Numbered from the stretch's first letter, positions 15,900 to 26,456 are shown. The stretch: 64,000 nucleotides of DNA from Lentibacillus sp. CBA3610 (GCF_013373365.1 NZ_CP035925.1:1116001-1180000), one strand, 5' to 3'. Numbers and translations are program-made. Notes: a model not told the origin generated them from the letters alone.

Positions 15900-18641
15900 A
15901 TGGCAACAAATGGCCAATCTCGCACAGCACGAAGAAAGCAAAAAAAAGCTGCAAAAAAACCGCTATGGAAAAAAATACTCATGATAACAGGTATTGCTAT
16001 ACTGGCACTTGGGATAGGTGTTGGCGCCCTGTTCACCTATTATATTGCCACAGCACCGGAAATTGATGCATCAAAACTGGATACACCGTATTCATCAAAC
16101 ATATATGATAAAGATGGTGAACTGATTGCCAACCTGGGCGCAGAAAATCGAACCAAAGTTGAATATGAAGAACTGCCGCAAGTGCTGATTGATGCTGTCC
16201 TGTCAACTGAGGATGCGCGATTTTTTGACCACCCCGGTGTTGACGTATGGCGGGTTGGTGGAGCAATCGTTGCCAATATTACGGACGGCTTCGGTTCTGA
16301 AGGCGCCAGTACAATTACACAGCAGCTGGTTGAACAATCCTTCCTGTCACCGGAAAAGGATATTGGCATTAAAGTACAGGAAATGTGGCTGGCACTTAGG
16401 CTGGAGCAGCAATATTCCAAAGAAGAAATTCTGGAAATGTATTTAAATAAAATCTTTTTCGGAAATAGGGCATATGGGGTAGGCAAAGCAGCCGAATTGT
16501 ATTTCGGTAAAACGGATCTTAGTGAATTGACACTGCCTGAAGCGGCTATTCTTGCCGGATTGCCACAACGCCCTTCCGCGTATAACCCGTTTGAAAATCC
16601 GGATTTAACAAAAGATCGAATGAATATTGTATTAGGTTTAATGGTCGATAATGATAAAATATCGCAAAGTGAAGCCGAAGAGGCGAGTCAGGTCGACATC
16701 CCGTCTCTTTTGACCGATGATACACCTGACCCAACACCTTATCAGGCCTTCCTGCAGCAGGTAAGTAAAGAGGTTCAAGAAAAAGTTGATGGTGCAGATA
16801 TTTACACAGATGGTCTGGAAATCCACACCACCCTTGATACCGATGCACAGGAACATGTTGAATTGCTATTGTCAGACAGTGAGGAGAACCCAATTAACTA
16901 CCCGTCTCCCGTCACTGATGAGAATGGTGATGAACACGATATGGAAGCCGGCATGACAGTCCTGGATACCGAAACCGGCGCAATACGGGCAATTGGCGGA
17001 GCTCGTGGAGGTGTGGAAAATGACGGATGGAATTTTGCAACCGACATAAGCCGTCAACCGGCATCTACGTTCAAACCGATTATTGACTATGGCCCCGCTA
17101 TTGAGCATGAGCAATGGTCAACATACCACCAGCTGAATGATGATGGTCCATATGATATTGCCGGTTCCGATGCCCGGATTAACACATGGGCCGGTCAATA
17201 TTACGGCTGGGTATCAATGCGGTATGCTCTGGAGCAGTCATTGAACGTACCGGCCGCCAAAACATTAGAAGAAATCGGCTATGGCACAGCCAAAGAATTC
17301 GCGGAAAATCTGGGCATCTCGATCGGGGACACCGATATGGGAATAACTGATGCGATAGGCGGCGGACAGATTGGAACAAACCCGCTTGAACTGGCAGGCG
17401 CATACCGTGCTTTTGGGAATGGCGGTATTTATAATGAACCCTATGCCGTTACAGAAGTGGAATTTCCGGAAAGCGGAAGAACTGTTGATTTAACACCGGA
17501 GCCTGAAGCAGCCATGTCGGAATCCACTGCTTACATGATAACGGATATGCTCAAAACCGCTATTACAGAAGGAACTGGAACTGATGCGAACGTTCCGGGG
17601 ATTCCGGATGCAGGCAAAACAGGTACTTCCACACACGATGAAGTAGAAGGTTCTCCCGATTCGTGGTTCAGTGGATACACAACGAATTATACGATATCTG
17701 TCTGGACCGGTTATAATGATAACAGTATAACATTACCCAATACTAAGATCTCGCAGCAATTATATCGAAACACGATGACCGAACTCTCAGAAGGTATTGA
17801 AACAGCAGACTTTACGCAACCTGATTCAGTTGTGGAAGTACCGGTGGAAGCAGGATCAAGACCTGCCAAACTGCCAAGTGATTATACACCGGAATCTGAA
17901 ATTGTTACTGAGTTGTTTGTACAAGGAACTGAACCAACTGAGACATCGGAACAATTTGACCAGTTGAATCCTGTGGAAGCTCTCGATGCTACGTATGATG
18001 AAGAATCAGATGTTATTCAAGTTGAGTGGGATCATGAGTCAGATGACGTATCATTTGAAGTGAGCGCCAGTATTGATGATGGTCAAATGCAAGGTCTTTC
18101 TTCCACTGATGAGACATCGATGGAAATTTCAAATGTTGAGCCAGGTACAACATATGAAATTCAAGTTGTTGCGAATTCAGACGGAGATACCAGTGAACCA
18201 GCGACAACTACTGTTCAAGTACCAGGTGACGAAGAAGAAAACGAAGAAGAAGGCAATGAGGAAGAAGAAGAGAACGGAGAGCAGGATGAAGAAGAAGAGA
18301 ATGAAGAAAATGGTGAAGAAAATGTTCCACCGGTTAATGGATTAAATGCCAGCCCTTCTGGTTCTGATATAGATGTTTCCTGGCAATACAATGGCCCGCC
18401 TGCACAATTTGAAGTTGTGGTGGCACAAGATGGCACTGAATTACAAACACAGACGGTACAATCTGAAGGTATCGTCATTGAAGGTGCCCAGCCAGGTTCT
18501 TATACCATTACGGTCACGCCCGTCGGGCAAAATGGCGCAAACGAAGGAACAAGAGGAGAATCGAGCAGTACGAGTACCGAGATAGAATCAGAAACTGATA
18601 ATGAAAATGAAGGTGATCAACAAAACGATGAAGGAAACTAA
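15900..18641 (+). CDS. ponA: Class A penicillin-binding protein 1A/1B with two fibronectin-like domains
   Basis: A 913-residue bifunctional peptidoglycan synthase. A basic cytoplasmic tail and one membrane helix (about 25-49) precede a GT51 transglycosylase ('STEDARFFDHPGVD' with the catalytic Glu, 'STITQQLVEQ', 'IFFGNRAYGVGKAAE'). The transpeptidase has Ser-x-x-Lys in 'PASTFKPI' (about 388), 'SLN' in 'EQSLNVPAAKT', and 'KTGTS' (about 571). The C-terminus has two fibronectin type III-like modules (about 689-775 and 811-890) joined by an almost pure Glu/Asn/Gly linker, and an acidic tail. B. subtilis PBP1 (PonA, 914 aa) also has an extended C-terminus. It follows recU. Confidence 0.97.
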   Translation: MATNGQSRTARRKQKKAAKKPLWKKILMITGIAILALGIGVGALFTYYIATAPEIDASKLDTPYSSNIYDKDGELIANLGAENRTKVEYEELPQVLIDAVLSTEDARFFDHPGVDVWRVGGAIVANITDGFGSEGASTITQQLVEQSFLSPEKDIGIKVQEMWLALRLEQQYSKEEILEMYLNKIFFGNRAYGVGKAAELYFGKTDLSELTLPEAAILAGLPQRPSAYNPFENPDLTKDRMNIVLGLMVDNDKISQSEAEEASQVDIPSLLTDDTPDPTPYQAFLQQVSKEVQEKVDGADIYTDGLEIHTTLDTDAQEHVELLLSDSEENPINYPSPVTDENGDEHDMEAGMTVLDTETGAIRAIGGARGGVENDGWNFATDISRQPASTFKPIIDYGPAIEHEQWSTYHQLNDDGPYDIAGSDARINTWAGQYYGWVSMRYALEQSLNVPAAKTLEEIGYGTAKEFAENLGISIGDTDMGITDAIGGGQIGTNPLELAGAYRAFGNGGIYNEPYAVTEVEFPESGRTVDLTPEPEAAMSESTAYMITDMLKTAITEGTGTDANVPGIPDAGKTGTSTHDEVEGSPDSWFSGYTTNYTISVWTGYNDNSITLPNTKISQQLYRNTMTELSEGIETADFTQPDSVVEVPVEAGSRPAKLPSDYTPESEIVTELFVQGTEPTETSEQFDQLNPVEALDATYDEESDVIQVEWDHESDDVSFEVSASIDDGQMQGLSSTDETSMEISNVEPGTTYEIQVVANSDGDTSEPATTTVQVPGDEEENEEEGNEEEEENGEQDEEEENEENGEENVPPVNGLNASPSGSDIDVSWQYNGPPAQFEVVVAQDGTELQTQTVQSEGIVIEGAQPGSYTITVTPVGQNGANEGTRGESSSTSTEIESETDNENEGDQQNDEGN

Positions 18642-18653
18642 TTACGCTTAGCA

Positions 18654-18692
18654 AAAAGAGGCAGCTTCCTCAAAGAAGGCTGCCTCTTTTTA
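18654..18692. terminator. Terminator between ponA and nth
   Basis: A strong stem AAAGAGGCAGCTTC / GAAGGCTGCCTCTTT (one bulge) followed by TTTATT on the plus strand and by T-rich sequence on the minus strand; shared by two converging genes. Confidence 0.88.
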
Positions 18693-19355
18693 TTATTTAC
18701 TAACCAATTCTGCTTTCCTCATTCTTTTTTGACCTTCCCGGCATAAATCAAGAAGCGGGCACTCGGGGCATTGCGGGTTTCGTGCCTTACAGTGATATCT
18801 CCCGAAGAAAATCATCCGATGATGTGTATCGGCCCACTCATCTTTCGGAACTTTTTTCATCAGCGTTTCTTCCACTTCAAGAACAGAATCCTTCCAGCGG
18901 CAGATCCCCAATCGTTTGGCTACGCGTTCGACGTGTGTATCAACCGCGATCGCCGGTTCTCTGAATGCTACTGATGCAACAACATTTGCGGTTTTCCGCC
19001 CTACCCCGGCCAGCTTCATCAATTCCGGTTTCGTTTGTGGCACTTCCCCATCATAATCATCAATCAGCATTTGGCAAAGCTTGCGTATATTTTTGGCTTT
19101 ATTTCGATATAACCCGATTGACTTAATATCCTGTTGTAATTCTTCCAGTGATACAGCGAGATAATCTTCCGGTGTTTTGTATTTTTTAAATAATGACGCT
19201 GTTACTTTGTTGACAAGATTATCCGTGCATTGAGCTGATAATAAGACAGCGATGACCAGTTCAAATGGATTATCATGGGTCAGTTCACATTGTGCTTCCG
19301 GGTACATCCCCTTCATAACATCCAGACAGTGCTCTACCTGTGATTTATTTAACAT
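18693..19355 (-). CDS. nth: Endonuclease III (DNA glycosylase/AP lyase)
   Basis: A 220-residue base-excision repair enzyme for oxidised pyrimidines. It shows the helix-hairpin-helix 'LAGVGRKTANVVASVAF' with the catalytic Lys, 'AVDTHVERVAKRLG' with the catalytic Asp, and the C-terminal iron-sulfur loop C-x6-C-x2-C-x5-C ('CKARNPQCPECPLLDLC'). The length is usual. It starts 3 bp after the dnaD stop, in a dnaD-nth unit as in B. subtilis. Confidence 0.97.
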   Translation of the reverse strand: MLNKSQVEHCLDVMKGMYPEAQCELTHDNPFELVIAVLLSAQCTDNLVNKVTASLFKKYKTPEDYLAVSLEELQQDIKSIGLYRNKAKNIRKLCQMLIDDYDGEVPQTKPELMKLAGVGRKTANVVASVAFREPAIAVDTHVERVAKRLGICRWKDSVLEVEETLMKKVPKDEWADTHHRMIFFGRYHCKARNPQCPECPLLDLCREGQKRMRKAELVSK

Positions 19356-19358
19356 CCT

Positions 19359-20036
19359 TTATTCCTCCTCCAGCCAGTTATAATAAATCGATGTGTCCCG
19401 TTTTTGGTCAGCAGCTTCTTGTTTAGGCTTTTGATTCTCATGGAAAGCTTTACTTGCTTCACGGGCTTGTTCCACGGAATTGATTCCTTTCTTCTTCCAG
19501 TCACGGAGAATCCGGTCAATATATTTGAAATTCAGTTTTCCCATCAGAACGGATTCTCTTAATGCCGCTTTTATAAGTGAAGGCGGCAATTTGTCTTCAT
19601 CCAGCCATGTGTTGATCATTTCAATCTCAAATGGTGAAAGCGGTCTGCCAAATTCCTGTTCAAACAGTATAAAGATCGTGCCGTCATCCTGTGAGTTGGT
19701 TTCAGCTTCTTCTGTGTATAATTTCTCCCATAGTGGGTTAAGGCTGTAGGACTCGGTTATTTGATTGTGTTCATTTTTCAACTGCTCAATGGATAAGAAG
19801 TTTTTTTGAATGAGTTTGCGTAATATATTCGCACACTCTTTCTCACTGATGGTTAAATGGCTGGCCAGGTCATTGGGTGTCGGAAAGTCATTTTTTTCCT
19901 GTAAAAAACGAAGCAACTGTAAAATTACCATGACTTCCTGTTCCTTAAGTCCCAATGCCGCGTACTTATCAAGCAGCTGAACGGGGACTTGCACTTGGTT
20001 TAATAAAATATCCTGAAATGAAATGAATTTTGACAT
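19359..20036 (-). CDS. dnaD: Replication initiation/restart protein DnaD
   Basis: A 225-residue primosomal protein that helps DnaB load the replicative helicase at oriC and restart sites. The N-terminal winged-helix domain spans about 15-95. The C-terminal DnaB/DnaD-type domain has 'FEQEFGRPLSPFEIEMINTW', 'LIKAALRESVLMGKLNFKYI' and 'RILRDWKKKGINSVEQA'. Only this protein and Nth share the unit. Upstream (20037-20180) there is no gene; a TGCTATACT sequence at 20058-20066 on the minus strand could be an extended -10 box. Confidence 0.95.
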   Translation of the reverse strand: MSKFISFQDILLNQVQVPVQLLDKYAALGLKEQEVMVILQLLRFLQEKNDFPTPNDLASHLTISEKECANILRKLIQKNFLSIEQLKNEHNQITESYSLNPLWEKLYTEEAETNSQDDGTIFILFEQEFGRPLSPFEIEMINTWLDEDKLPPSLIKAALRESVLMGKLNFKYIDRILRDWKKKGINSVEQAREASKAFHENQKPKQEAADQKRDTSIYYNWLEEE

Positions 20037-20180
20037 AAATGGTACACCTCATTTCTTAGTATAGCATGAATAGCCAATCAAATGTGTCAAAAATCGACAA
20101 GTATAATTTGTTCTTCTATGTGCAAAATCTTTTTGATCGCAAAGGTATATAACAGAGTTTATGAAATCACGTTTCAGTAG

Positions 20181-20212
20181 TAAAATCCCTTGCCGCTGAT
20201 TCAGCAAGGGAT
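20181..20212 (-). terminator. Terminator of asnS
   Basis: A 9-bp stem ATCCCTTGC / GCAAGGGAT with a 10-base loop and a TTTTA tail on the minus strand, 28 bases after the asnS stop. Confidence 0.85.
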
Positions 20213-20240
20213 CCAATACACAATGACGCTTTCATTAAAA

Positions 20241-21533
20241 TTAAGGATATAGACGGTTCAGAAGTCTTGGAAATGGAATGGTTTCACGAACGTGTTCCAC
20301 TCCTGCAATCCAGGCAACAGTCCTCTCAAGCCCCAAGCCGAAGCCTGAGTGAGGAACGCTGCCATATTGGCGCAATTCCAGATACCATTGGTAAGCAGGA
20401 CCGGACAGGCCATGCTCTTCATAGCGTTGTTTCATAAGCTCAAGATCATCAATCCGCTGTGATCCGCCGATAACCTCCCCGTATCCTTCCGGTGCAATCA
20501 GGTCGGCACATAACACAACTTCCGGACGATCGGGATCCGGTTTCATATAGAATGCTTTAATGTCAGCAGGGTAATTCGTAATAAACACAGGTTTGTCAAA
20601 ACTTTCAGCAATCGCCGTTTCATGCGGTGCACCGAAGTCCTCTCCCCACTCAATATCGTCAAATCCTTTTTCCTTAACCAATTCAATCGCGTCATCATAG
20701 CTGATTCTTGGGAATGGTGCTTGAATGGATTCAAGTTTCGAAGTATCCCGTCCCAGCGTATTCAGTTCAAGCTCACAATTGTTAAGAACAGACTGGACGA
20801 CAAACGTGACATACTGCTCCTGAATTTCCAGACTTTCATCGTGATCGACAAATGCCATTTCCGGTTCAATCATCCAGAATTCAATTAAGTGCCGTCTTGT
20901 TTTTGACTTTTCTGCTCTGAACGTCGGTCCGAATGAAAAGACTTTTCCAAAAGCCATTGCAGCAGCTTCCATGTATAATTGGCCGCTCTGTGATAAGTAG
21001 GCATCTTCATCAAAATATTTGGTATGGAAAAGTTCTGTCGTGCCTTCTGCTGATGACCCAGTTAATATGGGCGGGTCGACTTTAACATAATCATTGTCAT
21101 TAAAAAACTGGTAAGTAGCCCTGATGATTTCATTCCGGATTTTCATAACAGCATGCTGACGTTTGGAACGCAGCCATAAATGGCGGTGATCCATTAGAAA
21201 TTCTGTTCCGTGCTCTTTTGGTGTTATCGGATAATCAACTGCTTCCTGAATCAGTTCAATATCAGTCACATGCATTTCATATCCAAATGGCGATCTTGAA
21301 TCTTCGGCAATTGTACCCGTTATGTACATGGATGACTCCTGGGTCATATTTTTAGCCATATGAAAAACGTCCTCGGAAACATCATTTTTGGCTACAACAC
21401 CCTGAATGAATCCAGTTCCATCTCTTAGCTGTAAAAAGGCAATTTTACCACTTGATCTTTTGTTTGCCAGCCATGCGCCAATGGTAACTTCTTGTCCTGT
21501 ATAGTTTGGTACTTGTGAAATCGTTGTCTTCAA
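20241..21533 (-). CDS. asnS: Asparaginyl-tRNA synthetase
   Basis: A 430-residue class IIb synthetase that charges tRNA-Asn. It has an N-terminal OB-fold anticodon-binding domain (about 1-100, '[20 protein letters not shown]'). The catalytic core shows '[20 protein letters not shown]' (motif 2) and '[15 protein letters not shown]' (motif 3). It starts at TTG with GGAGGGA 5 bases upstream. It follows aspB by 16 bp, the B. subtilis dinG-ypmB-aspB-asnS-dnaD order. I see no T-box leader. Confidence 0.97.
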   Translation of the reverse strand: MKTTISQVPNYTGQEVTIGAWLANKRSSGKIAFLQLRDGTGFIQGVVAKNDVSEDVFHMAKNMTQESSMYITGTIAEDSRSPFGYEMHVTDIELIQEAVDYPITPKEHGTEFLMDHRHLWLRSKRQHAVMKIRNEIIRATYQFFNDNDYVKVDPPILTGSSAEGTTELFHTKYFDEDAYLSQSGQLYMEAAAMAFGKVFSFGPTFRAEKSKTRRHLIEFWMIEPEMAFVDHDESLEIQEQYVTFVVQSVLNNCELELNTLGRDTSKLESIQAPFPRISYDDAIELVKEKGFDDIEWGEDFGAPHETAIAESFDKPVFITNYPADIKAFYMKPDPDRPEVVLCADLIAPEGYGEVIGGSQRIDDLELMKQRYEEHGLSGPAYQWYLELRQYGSVPHSGFGLGLERTVAWIAGVEHVRETIPFPRLLNRLYP

Positions 21534-21549
21534 TATGTTCCCTCCAAAG

Positions 21550-22734
21550 CTATGATTGATGATTTAACACAAAACGGTTTATGCGTTTAGCTGCTTCCTT
21601 TAATGCATCAAGCGAAGTAGCGTACGATAATCGAACATTTTCCGGTGCACCGAATCCGGTTCCTGGAACTAACGCAACCTTTTCCTCCTCAAGCAATGCT
21701 TTCACCCATTCATCGACAGAGTCAAAACCGTTCTGCCTGACAGCTTCCTGTACATTCGGAAATACGTAAAAAGCCCCTTTAGGTTTCATACATGAAATCC
21801 CAGGTATATCATTTAACAAGCTATGCAATTCGTCGAGTCGTTCGCTGAAAATGTCCCGCATTTCCGCGTTGGGGTCCTCGTTCGAACTATAAGCAGCCAA
21901 TGCCGCATGTTGTGCGATTGACGTTGGATTGGATGTGGAATGTGAAGCCAGGCTTGTCATAGGTTTAATAATGTCAGAAGACCCGGCAGCATAACCGATT
22001 CTCCAGCCTGTCATCGCATGAGACTTGGACACACCATTTATGATGATTGTATTCGCTTTAAGTTGCTCTGAAATTTCTGCTACTGAAACATGTTTGTCAT
22101 TCGTATAGATCAACTTTTCATAAATTTCGTCGGACACGATCAAAATATCATTATCCAGACAAACGTCTCCTAACTCCTTCAGCTCTTGCTGATTATACAT
22201 CATACCGGTAGGATTACTTGGAGAATTGATAATAACGGCTTTTGTTCTGGAAGTAATCGCTGATTTAAGCTGTTCCGGTGTTAATTTAAACCCGTTTTGT
22301 TCTTTTGCCTCAATAAACACCGGTTCGCCTTCAGCCAGCTTAACCTGTTCCGGATAACTGACCCAATAAGGTGCGGGCACAATCACTTCATCACCTTTAT
22401 TCAATAATACCTGGAAAAGTGTGAATAAAGCATGCTTGGCACCTGTTGTGACAATCACTTCATCCGAGTTGTATGTCAGCCCATTATCACGTTGGAACTT
22501 GTTTATGATCGCTTGTTTTAATTCCGGTATACCGCCAGCCGGTGTATATTTTGTAAATCCGTTTCGCATAGCATCCTCTGCTGCTTTCAGGATATACTCA
22601 GGTGTATTAAAATCAGGCTCTCCTGCACCAAGCCCGATCACATCATAGCCTTGACTCTTTAGTTCCTTGGCTTTTGCTGTAATTGCTAAAGTTGCGGAGG
22701 GTGTTAAAGTTTTCACCCGATTTGCTAATTCCAT
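21550..22734 (-). CDS. aspB: Aspartate aminotransferase (class I)
   Basis: A 394-residue PLP enzyme interconverting aspartate and oxaloacetate. The cofactor Lys is in '[18 protein letters not shown]'; 'NSPSNPTG' and 'VSDEIYEKL' contribute further PLP contacts, and the C-terminal 'NVRLSYATS' Arg binds the substrate carboxylate. The length fits AspB. Its ATG directly follows the ypmB stop (TAAATG), with GGGAGAGTG inside ypmB as ribosome binding site. Supply of aspartate next to asnS is a sensible grouping. Confidence 0.95.
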   Translation of the reverse strand: MELANRVKTLTPSATLAITAKAKELKSQGYDVIGLGAGEPDFNTPEYILKAAEDAMRNGFTKYTPAGGIPELKQAIINKFQRDNGLTYNSDEVIVTTGAKHALFTLFQVLLNKGDEVIVPAPYWVSYPEQVKLAEGEPVFIEAKEQNGFKLTPEQLKSAITSRTKAVIINSPSNPTGMMYNQQELKELGDVCLDNDILIVSDEIYEKLIYTNDKHVSVAEISEQLKANTIIINGVSKSHAMTGWRIGYAAGSSDIIKPMTSLASHSTSNPTSIAQHAALAAYSSNEDPNAEMRDIFSERLDELHSLLNDIPGISCMKPKGAFYVFPNVQEAVRQNGFDSVDEWVKALLEEEKVALVPGTGFGAPENVRLSYATSLDALKEAAKRINRFVLNHQS

Positions 22735-23292
22735 TTAATCACTCTCCCTGTTAAATAACCGATTAAAACGACGTGCTTCAATTCTTGAGCCATCCGAAAC
22801 AGATAAATATTCCATGACATAACGGCCTGAATTATCTTCATATGTTATTTCCCATGCAGGCTGCTGATCGTCACCATCTGAAATAACGGCTGGTGTTATG
22901 TCAATCATTTTACATGAATTGCATTGATTATTCCAATTGGCTCGGACTGTTTCCTCTGATACAATTTCCGACTGATTTAAACTAATTATACTGGATTGAT
23001 CCAGGTCAAAGGGGTAAAAAACAATCTTGTTTTCTTCATGATCCGTTTCGCCATAAACAATATAATACGCATTCTCACCATGAAACCGTTCGATACTACT
23101 TATGGCAGTCAGTTCCGTTTCTTGCAGCACTTCTTCTGCCACTTGGTCATATGCTGCTGTTCGATTTCCTTGAGCAGCCTGATATAAATAGATGGCGAAA
23201 ATAAGAAAAGCAATTATCAGCAGGCCGACTATTCCCAAGGTCCATTTCAGCCAGTTTGGCACCGTGTTTCGTGAAATCCCATTATTTATCAT
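22735..23292 (-). CDS. ypmB: YpmB-like membrane-anchored protein (DUF5590)
   Basis: A 185-residue protein with one N-terminal membrane helix (about 17-38) and an outside domain. The domain resembles PepSY-like folds, with 'VAEEVLQETELTAISSIERF' and 'YYIVYGETDHEENKIVFYPF'. The function is unknown. The position directly before aspB agrees with B. subtilis. The small ypmA gene, expected between dinG and ypmB, is not visible. Confidence 0.85.
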   Translation of the reverse strand: MINNGISRNTVPNWLKWTLGIVGLLIIAFLIFAIYLYQAAQGNRTAAYDQVAEEVLQETELTAISSIERFHGENAYYIVYGETDHEENKIVFYPFDLDQSSIISLNQSEIVSEETVRANWNNQCNSCKMIDITPAVISDGDDQQPAWEITYEDNSGRYVMEYLSVSDGSRIEARRFNRLFNRESD

Positions 23293-23534
23293 TTACATCA
23301 TCCCGTATAAGATAAAACCCTGAACGTCATATCCATTATTTGTCCTCCGTTAATAAATGCTGTATGTATTATCATATTTTGCTACTCATACAGCTGATAG
23401 CAATGCTAACACTATAAGTAACGTTGAAAATAAATAAGTAAAATCACATTATATAGTATAACAAGCATAACGGCAAATTTGTTTCATTTTTATTTATTTC
23501 AACAAAAAATTTTCCTGCCCCATACGACCTTGAA

Positions 23535-23570
23535 ACTGATGCATGAGCCTGTGCATCAGTATTTTTTTAC
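23535..23570 (+). other. Hairpin of uncertain role between dinG and ypmB
   Basis: A 9-bp perfect stem (ACTGATGCA / TGCATCAGT) followed by TATTTTTTT on the plus strand, so terminator-like in the direction where no gene is known. The whole 23293-23603 gap has no reading frame with a start and ribosome binding site that I can support. Confidence 0.4.
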
Positions 23571-23603
23571 AATTTTCACCTTAAAATAAGAAACTGTCCA
23601 ATT

Positions 23604-26408
23604 TTAAAACCATTCTTCCGCTTTTTCCATTATGGTTTGTGTTGATTCATGTGTGATCGGAACGGATGGGATTGATTCGGTGAAATACTTGCCATATCGA
23701 GCTTTTTTAATACGTGTGTCGCAGACAAATACAATTCCCCGGTCACTGCCTGAACGAATCAGTCTGCCAAACCCCTGTTTAAATCGGATAACAGCATTTG
23801 GTAATGCCAATTCAAAAAAAGCATTTTTGCCCTCATGCTTAAACGCATTCGATCTTGCCTCATATACTGGGTGATTGGGTGGCTGAAACGGAAGCCTTAC
23901 AATCATAAGACATGATAAATCCTGACCTGGTATATCGACGCCTTCCCAAAAAGAGCTTGTTCCCAGTAATATGGATTGATCAAATGTTTGAAAATTCTTT
24001 TTTAACCTGGATCGGCTGCCAGTGGAAATTCCCTGAGCGATCAGCATGTACTTATTAATATCAATTGTTTCCCTTAACAAGTAATAGGACTTCCGCAACA
24101 TGTCATACGACGTAAATAAGACAAGCATTCGCCCATCCGTAATCCGGGCCAACGATATAATGGCTTCACATGTGGCATGTATGAAATCATCTAAAGCATC
24201 GTTTCTGACATCAGGAAAATCATTCGGTATCATTAACTGAACCTGTTCCTCATATGAAAAAGGTGAACTTATTTTAGCTGTTATCAGGTTTTCTGATGAA
24301 AGTCCAAGTCTTTTTTGGCTAAACGAGAATGAATTTCGTATCGATAATGTAGCACTTGTTAAAATAATGCTGTCTTTTTGCTTAAAGAAGTCATTCGCCA
24401 GCAATGTGGATATATCTGTCGGCTCACTATAGAGATATACCGCATTTTTAGCCCCGTAGGCTTCCATTTCAATCCATTTGACGGCATTATCAGTATCCAT
24501 TAAAAACAGTTGCTCCAGACGATCAATAATGGATTGGAATGATGCCATATGCTCTGTCACTTCATCCACATAATGGTTATCATCAGGTTTAACCGTTACC
24601 AGCTGCTGCTTTAATGATGAAAGCAAATGGATCAGATCACGAAAATAAAACGTTAATCTGTTAACCATTTCGGTTATGACGGACCATTTTTCAGGATCTT
24701 CCTTGTTTTCGTCAAATCGGTATTGAACCCTCCCGATATCGCTTAACCGTTTGCTTTTTTGTTTCTGTTCGACAACATATTGAAACAGTGTTCGAAATAA
24801 ATCATCAATTTCATGTTTTGTGTTTTCAAAAATATGATCCCATTCTGCTTCCGAAAACCCGTCTTCATCATTTGAGGGCTGGTCCTTCAGCAGTTTGTCG
24901 AGCCAGTTACCATCATTTACTGCCCCGATTTGTGTCAACGTGTTTTGTATGAAAACATAATTGAGTGTTAATCCATAATGTTTGGATGCCGTTTCTTCCA
25001 GATGATGTGCCTCATCAATGATAGCTTTATCATAGGATGGGAGCAATTGATAGTCATTAAACATATCTGTACATAACAAAGCATGATTCGTGATCAGAAT
25101 ATCTGCATGCTGTGCTTTCCGCCTAGCCTTCTGATAATATGACCGCGAAAACCATGGTGATGATGGATCGAAGGCATTTTCTGAATCTGTTGAAATTTGC
25201 CTGTAAAATATATAGCCACTGGATGGAAGCTGAATCTCATCGACATCTCCTGTCTCAGTCTCTGTCAGCCAGACAAGTATCATTGCTTTCGTCAGTGTTA
25301 TATCGTAATTGTCAGTCTGATCAGAGGCCAATTCGCGCTCAAACTTTTCAAGGCTGATATAATGCTGTTTTCCCTTCAGCAAGGCCACGTTGAATGGAAA
25401 TGAAACGAGCTCGCGTATTAATGGCACTTCTTCATCCAATAACTGTGATTGGAGTTGCGTTGTATATGTACTGATAACAATTTTTTTATTCGCGGTCACT
25501 GCCTCATAAATGGCTGGAAGCAGATAAGCTAAAGATTTGCCTGTACCGGTTTCTGCTTCAATCAAGGCATGATTTTTCGATTGGAAGGCATCGAACACCG
25601 TTTCCGACATTTCGCGCTGACCTGACCGTTTTTCATAATTGGCCATTTGCTGCTCCAGGGTCCCTCCAGCTTCATAAATAGCATCAAGATAGCTGCCAAA
25701 GGATGTCTCGACATGTTGTTTTTCAGGTTTGTCATTGGACGTTTTTTTGATGGCTAAACCTCTGTGTATATCCATGTTTTCATCTGTATCAGTTGAAAAT
25801 GCCAATGCCTGCTGTTGTTCAGATAATAGAGCGTACAAATCTGATTTCAGGCCGCTTTCCAGGCTTAGCATATGGGTTATCGTTTCATAAGGCAGTGACC
25901 GGAGTTTTCTCAATTGTAATAAAAGCATTTTTGCGGTCATATGTGCATCTGTTATTGCACGGTGCGGTTCGTCATGGGCAATTTCAAGATAATCTGCCAA
26001 TTGACCCAATTTAAAACCGGGTGCTTGCGGGTAAAGGATACGAGCTAGTTCAACCGTATCAATTACAGGGTTCTTAAGTTCAAAAAAGCCGGCAGCAGCA
26101 AGCTCTCCATTCAGGAATCCCAAATCAAATGGGACATTATGTGCCACGAGATAACCGTTAGCAAACAGAGACGCTATTTCAGCCGCTTTGTCCTGAAAAC
26201 TCGGTGCGTCACTGACATCCTGATCGGATATGCCTGTCAAATTGGTTATAAAAGGCGGGATTTCCCTGTTCGGATTAAGAAAAGTTGAAAACTCCCCGGT
26301 AATTTCATTATTTTCGATTATAACAATCCCAACTTCAATAATCTTATCAGGACTCACCGGTGCATGACCGGTTGTTTCCAAATCAATCACCACATACTTT
26401 TCGTTCAT
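23604..26408 (-). CDS. dinG: DinG-family helicase fused to DnaQ-type 3'-5' exonuclease
   Basis: A 934-residue two-part protein. Residues 1 to about 170 form a DEDD exonuclease ('VVIDLETTGHAP', 'GYLVAHNVPFDLGFL', 'HRAITDAHMTAKML'). The remainder is an XPD-like superfamily 2 helicase with Walker A 'EAETGTGKSLAYLLPA' (about 288), 'IIDEAHHLEETAS' (about 464), 'SATLSI', 'LLGTSSFWEGVDIPG' and 'QGFGRLIRS'. The iron-sulfur Cys cluster of E. coli DinG is not evident, as in other Firmicute fusions, where the protein acts mainly as an exonuclease. The length equals that of B. subtilis DinG. Confidence 0.95.
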   Translation of the reverse strand: MNEKYVVIDLETTGHAPVSPDKIIEVGIVIIENNEITGEFSTFLNPNREIPPFITNLTGISDQDVSDAPSFQDKAAEIASLFANGYLVAHNVPFDLGFLNGELAAAGFFELKNPVIDTVELARILYPQAPGFKLGQLADYLEIAHDEPHRAITDAHMTAKMLLLQLRKLRSLPYETITHMLSLESGLKSDLYALLSEQQQALAFSTDTDENMDIHRGLAIKKTSNDKPEKQHVETSFGSYLDAIYEAGGTLEQQMANYEKRSGQREMSETVFDAFQSKNHALIEAETGTGKSLAYLLPAIYEAVTANKKIVISTYTTQLQSQLLDEEVPLIRELVSFPFNVALLKGKQHYISLEKFERELASDQTDNYDITLTKAMILVWLTETETGDVDEIQLPSSGYIFYRQISTDSENAFDPSSPWFSRSYYQKARRKAQHADILITNHALLCTDMFNDYQLLPSYDKAIIDEAHHLEETASKHYGLTLNYVFIQNTLTQIGAVNDGNWLDKLLKDQPSNDEDGFSEAEWDHIFENTKHEIDDLFRTLFQYVVEQKQKSKRLSDIGRVQYRFDENKEDPEKWSVITEMVNRLTFYFRDLIHLLSSLKQQLVTVKPDDNHYVDEVTEHMASFQSIIDRLEQLFLMDTDNAVKWIEMEAYGAKNAVYLYSEPTDISTLLANDFFKQKDSIILTSATLSIRNSFSFSQKRLGLSSENLITAKISSPFSYEEQVQLMIPNDFPDVRNDALDDFIHATCEAIISLARITDGRMLVLFTSYDMLRKSYYLLRETIDINKYMLIAQGISTGSRSRLKKNFQTFDQSILLGTSSFWEGVDIPGQDLSCLMIVRLPFQPPNHPVYEARSNAFKHEGKNAFFELALPNAVIRFKQGFGRLIRSGSDRGIVFVCDTRIKKARYGKYFTESIPSVPITHESTQTIMEKAEEWF

Positions 26409-26456
26409 AATGCCACCTTGCTCTCATAATTATACATGTTAAGTTTTTCCTCTATT

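Noticed and set aside
18073..18345. A 90-residue Lys/Met-rich plus-strand frame within ponA
   Set aside because: A frame shadow of the Glu-rich linker of PBP1 (GAAGAA repeats read out of frame).
20058..20090. A TTGACA/TATACT promoter for dnaD
   Set aside because: The spacer is 21 bases, beyond the normal 16-18; at most an extended -10 promoter (TGCTATACT) may operate.
21534..21549. A possible T-box leader for asnS
   Set aside because: Only 16 bases separate aspB and asnS; there is no room for a T-box.
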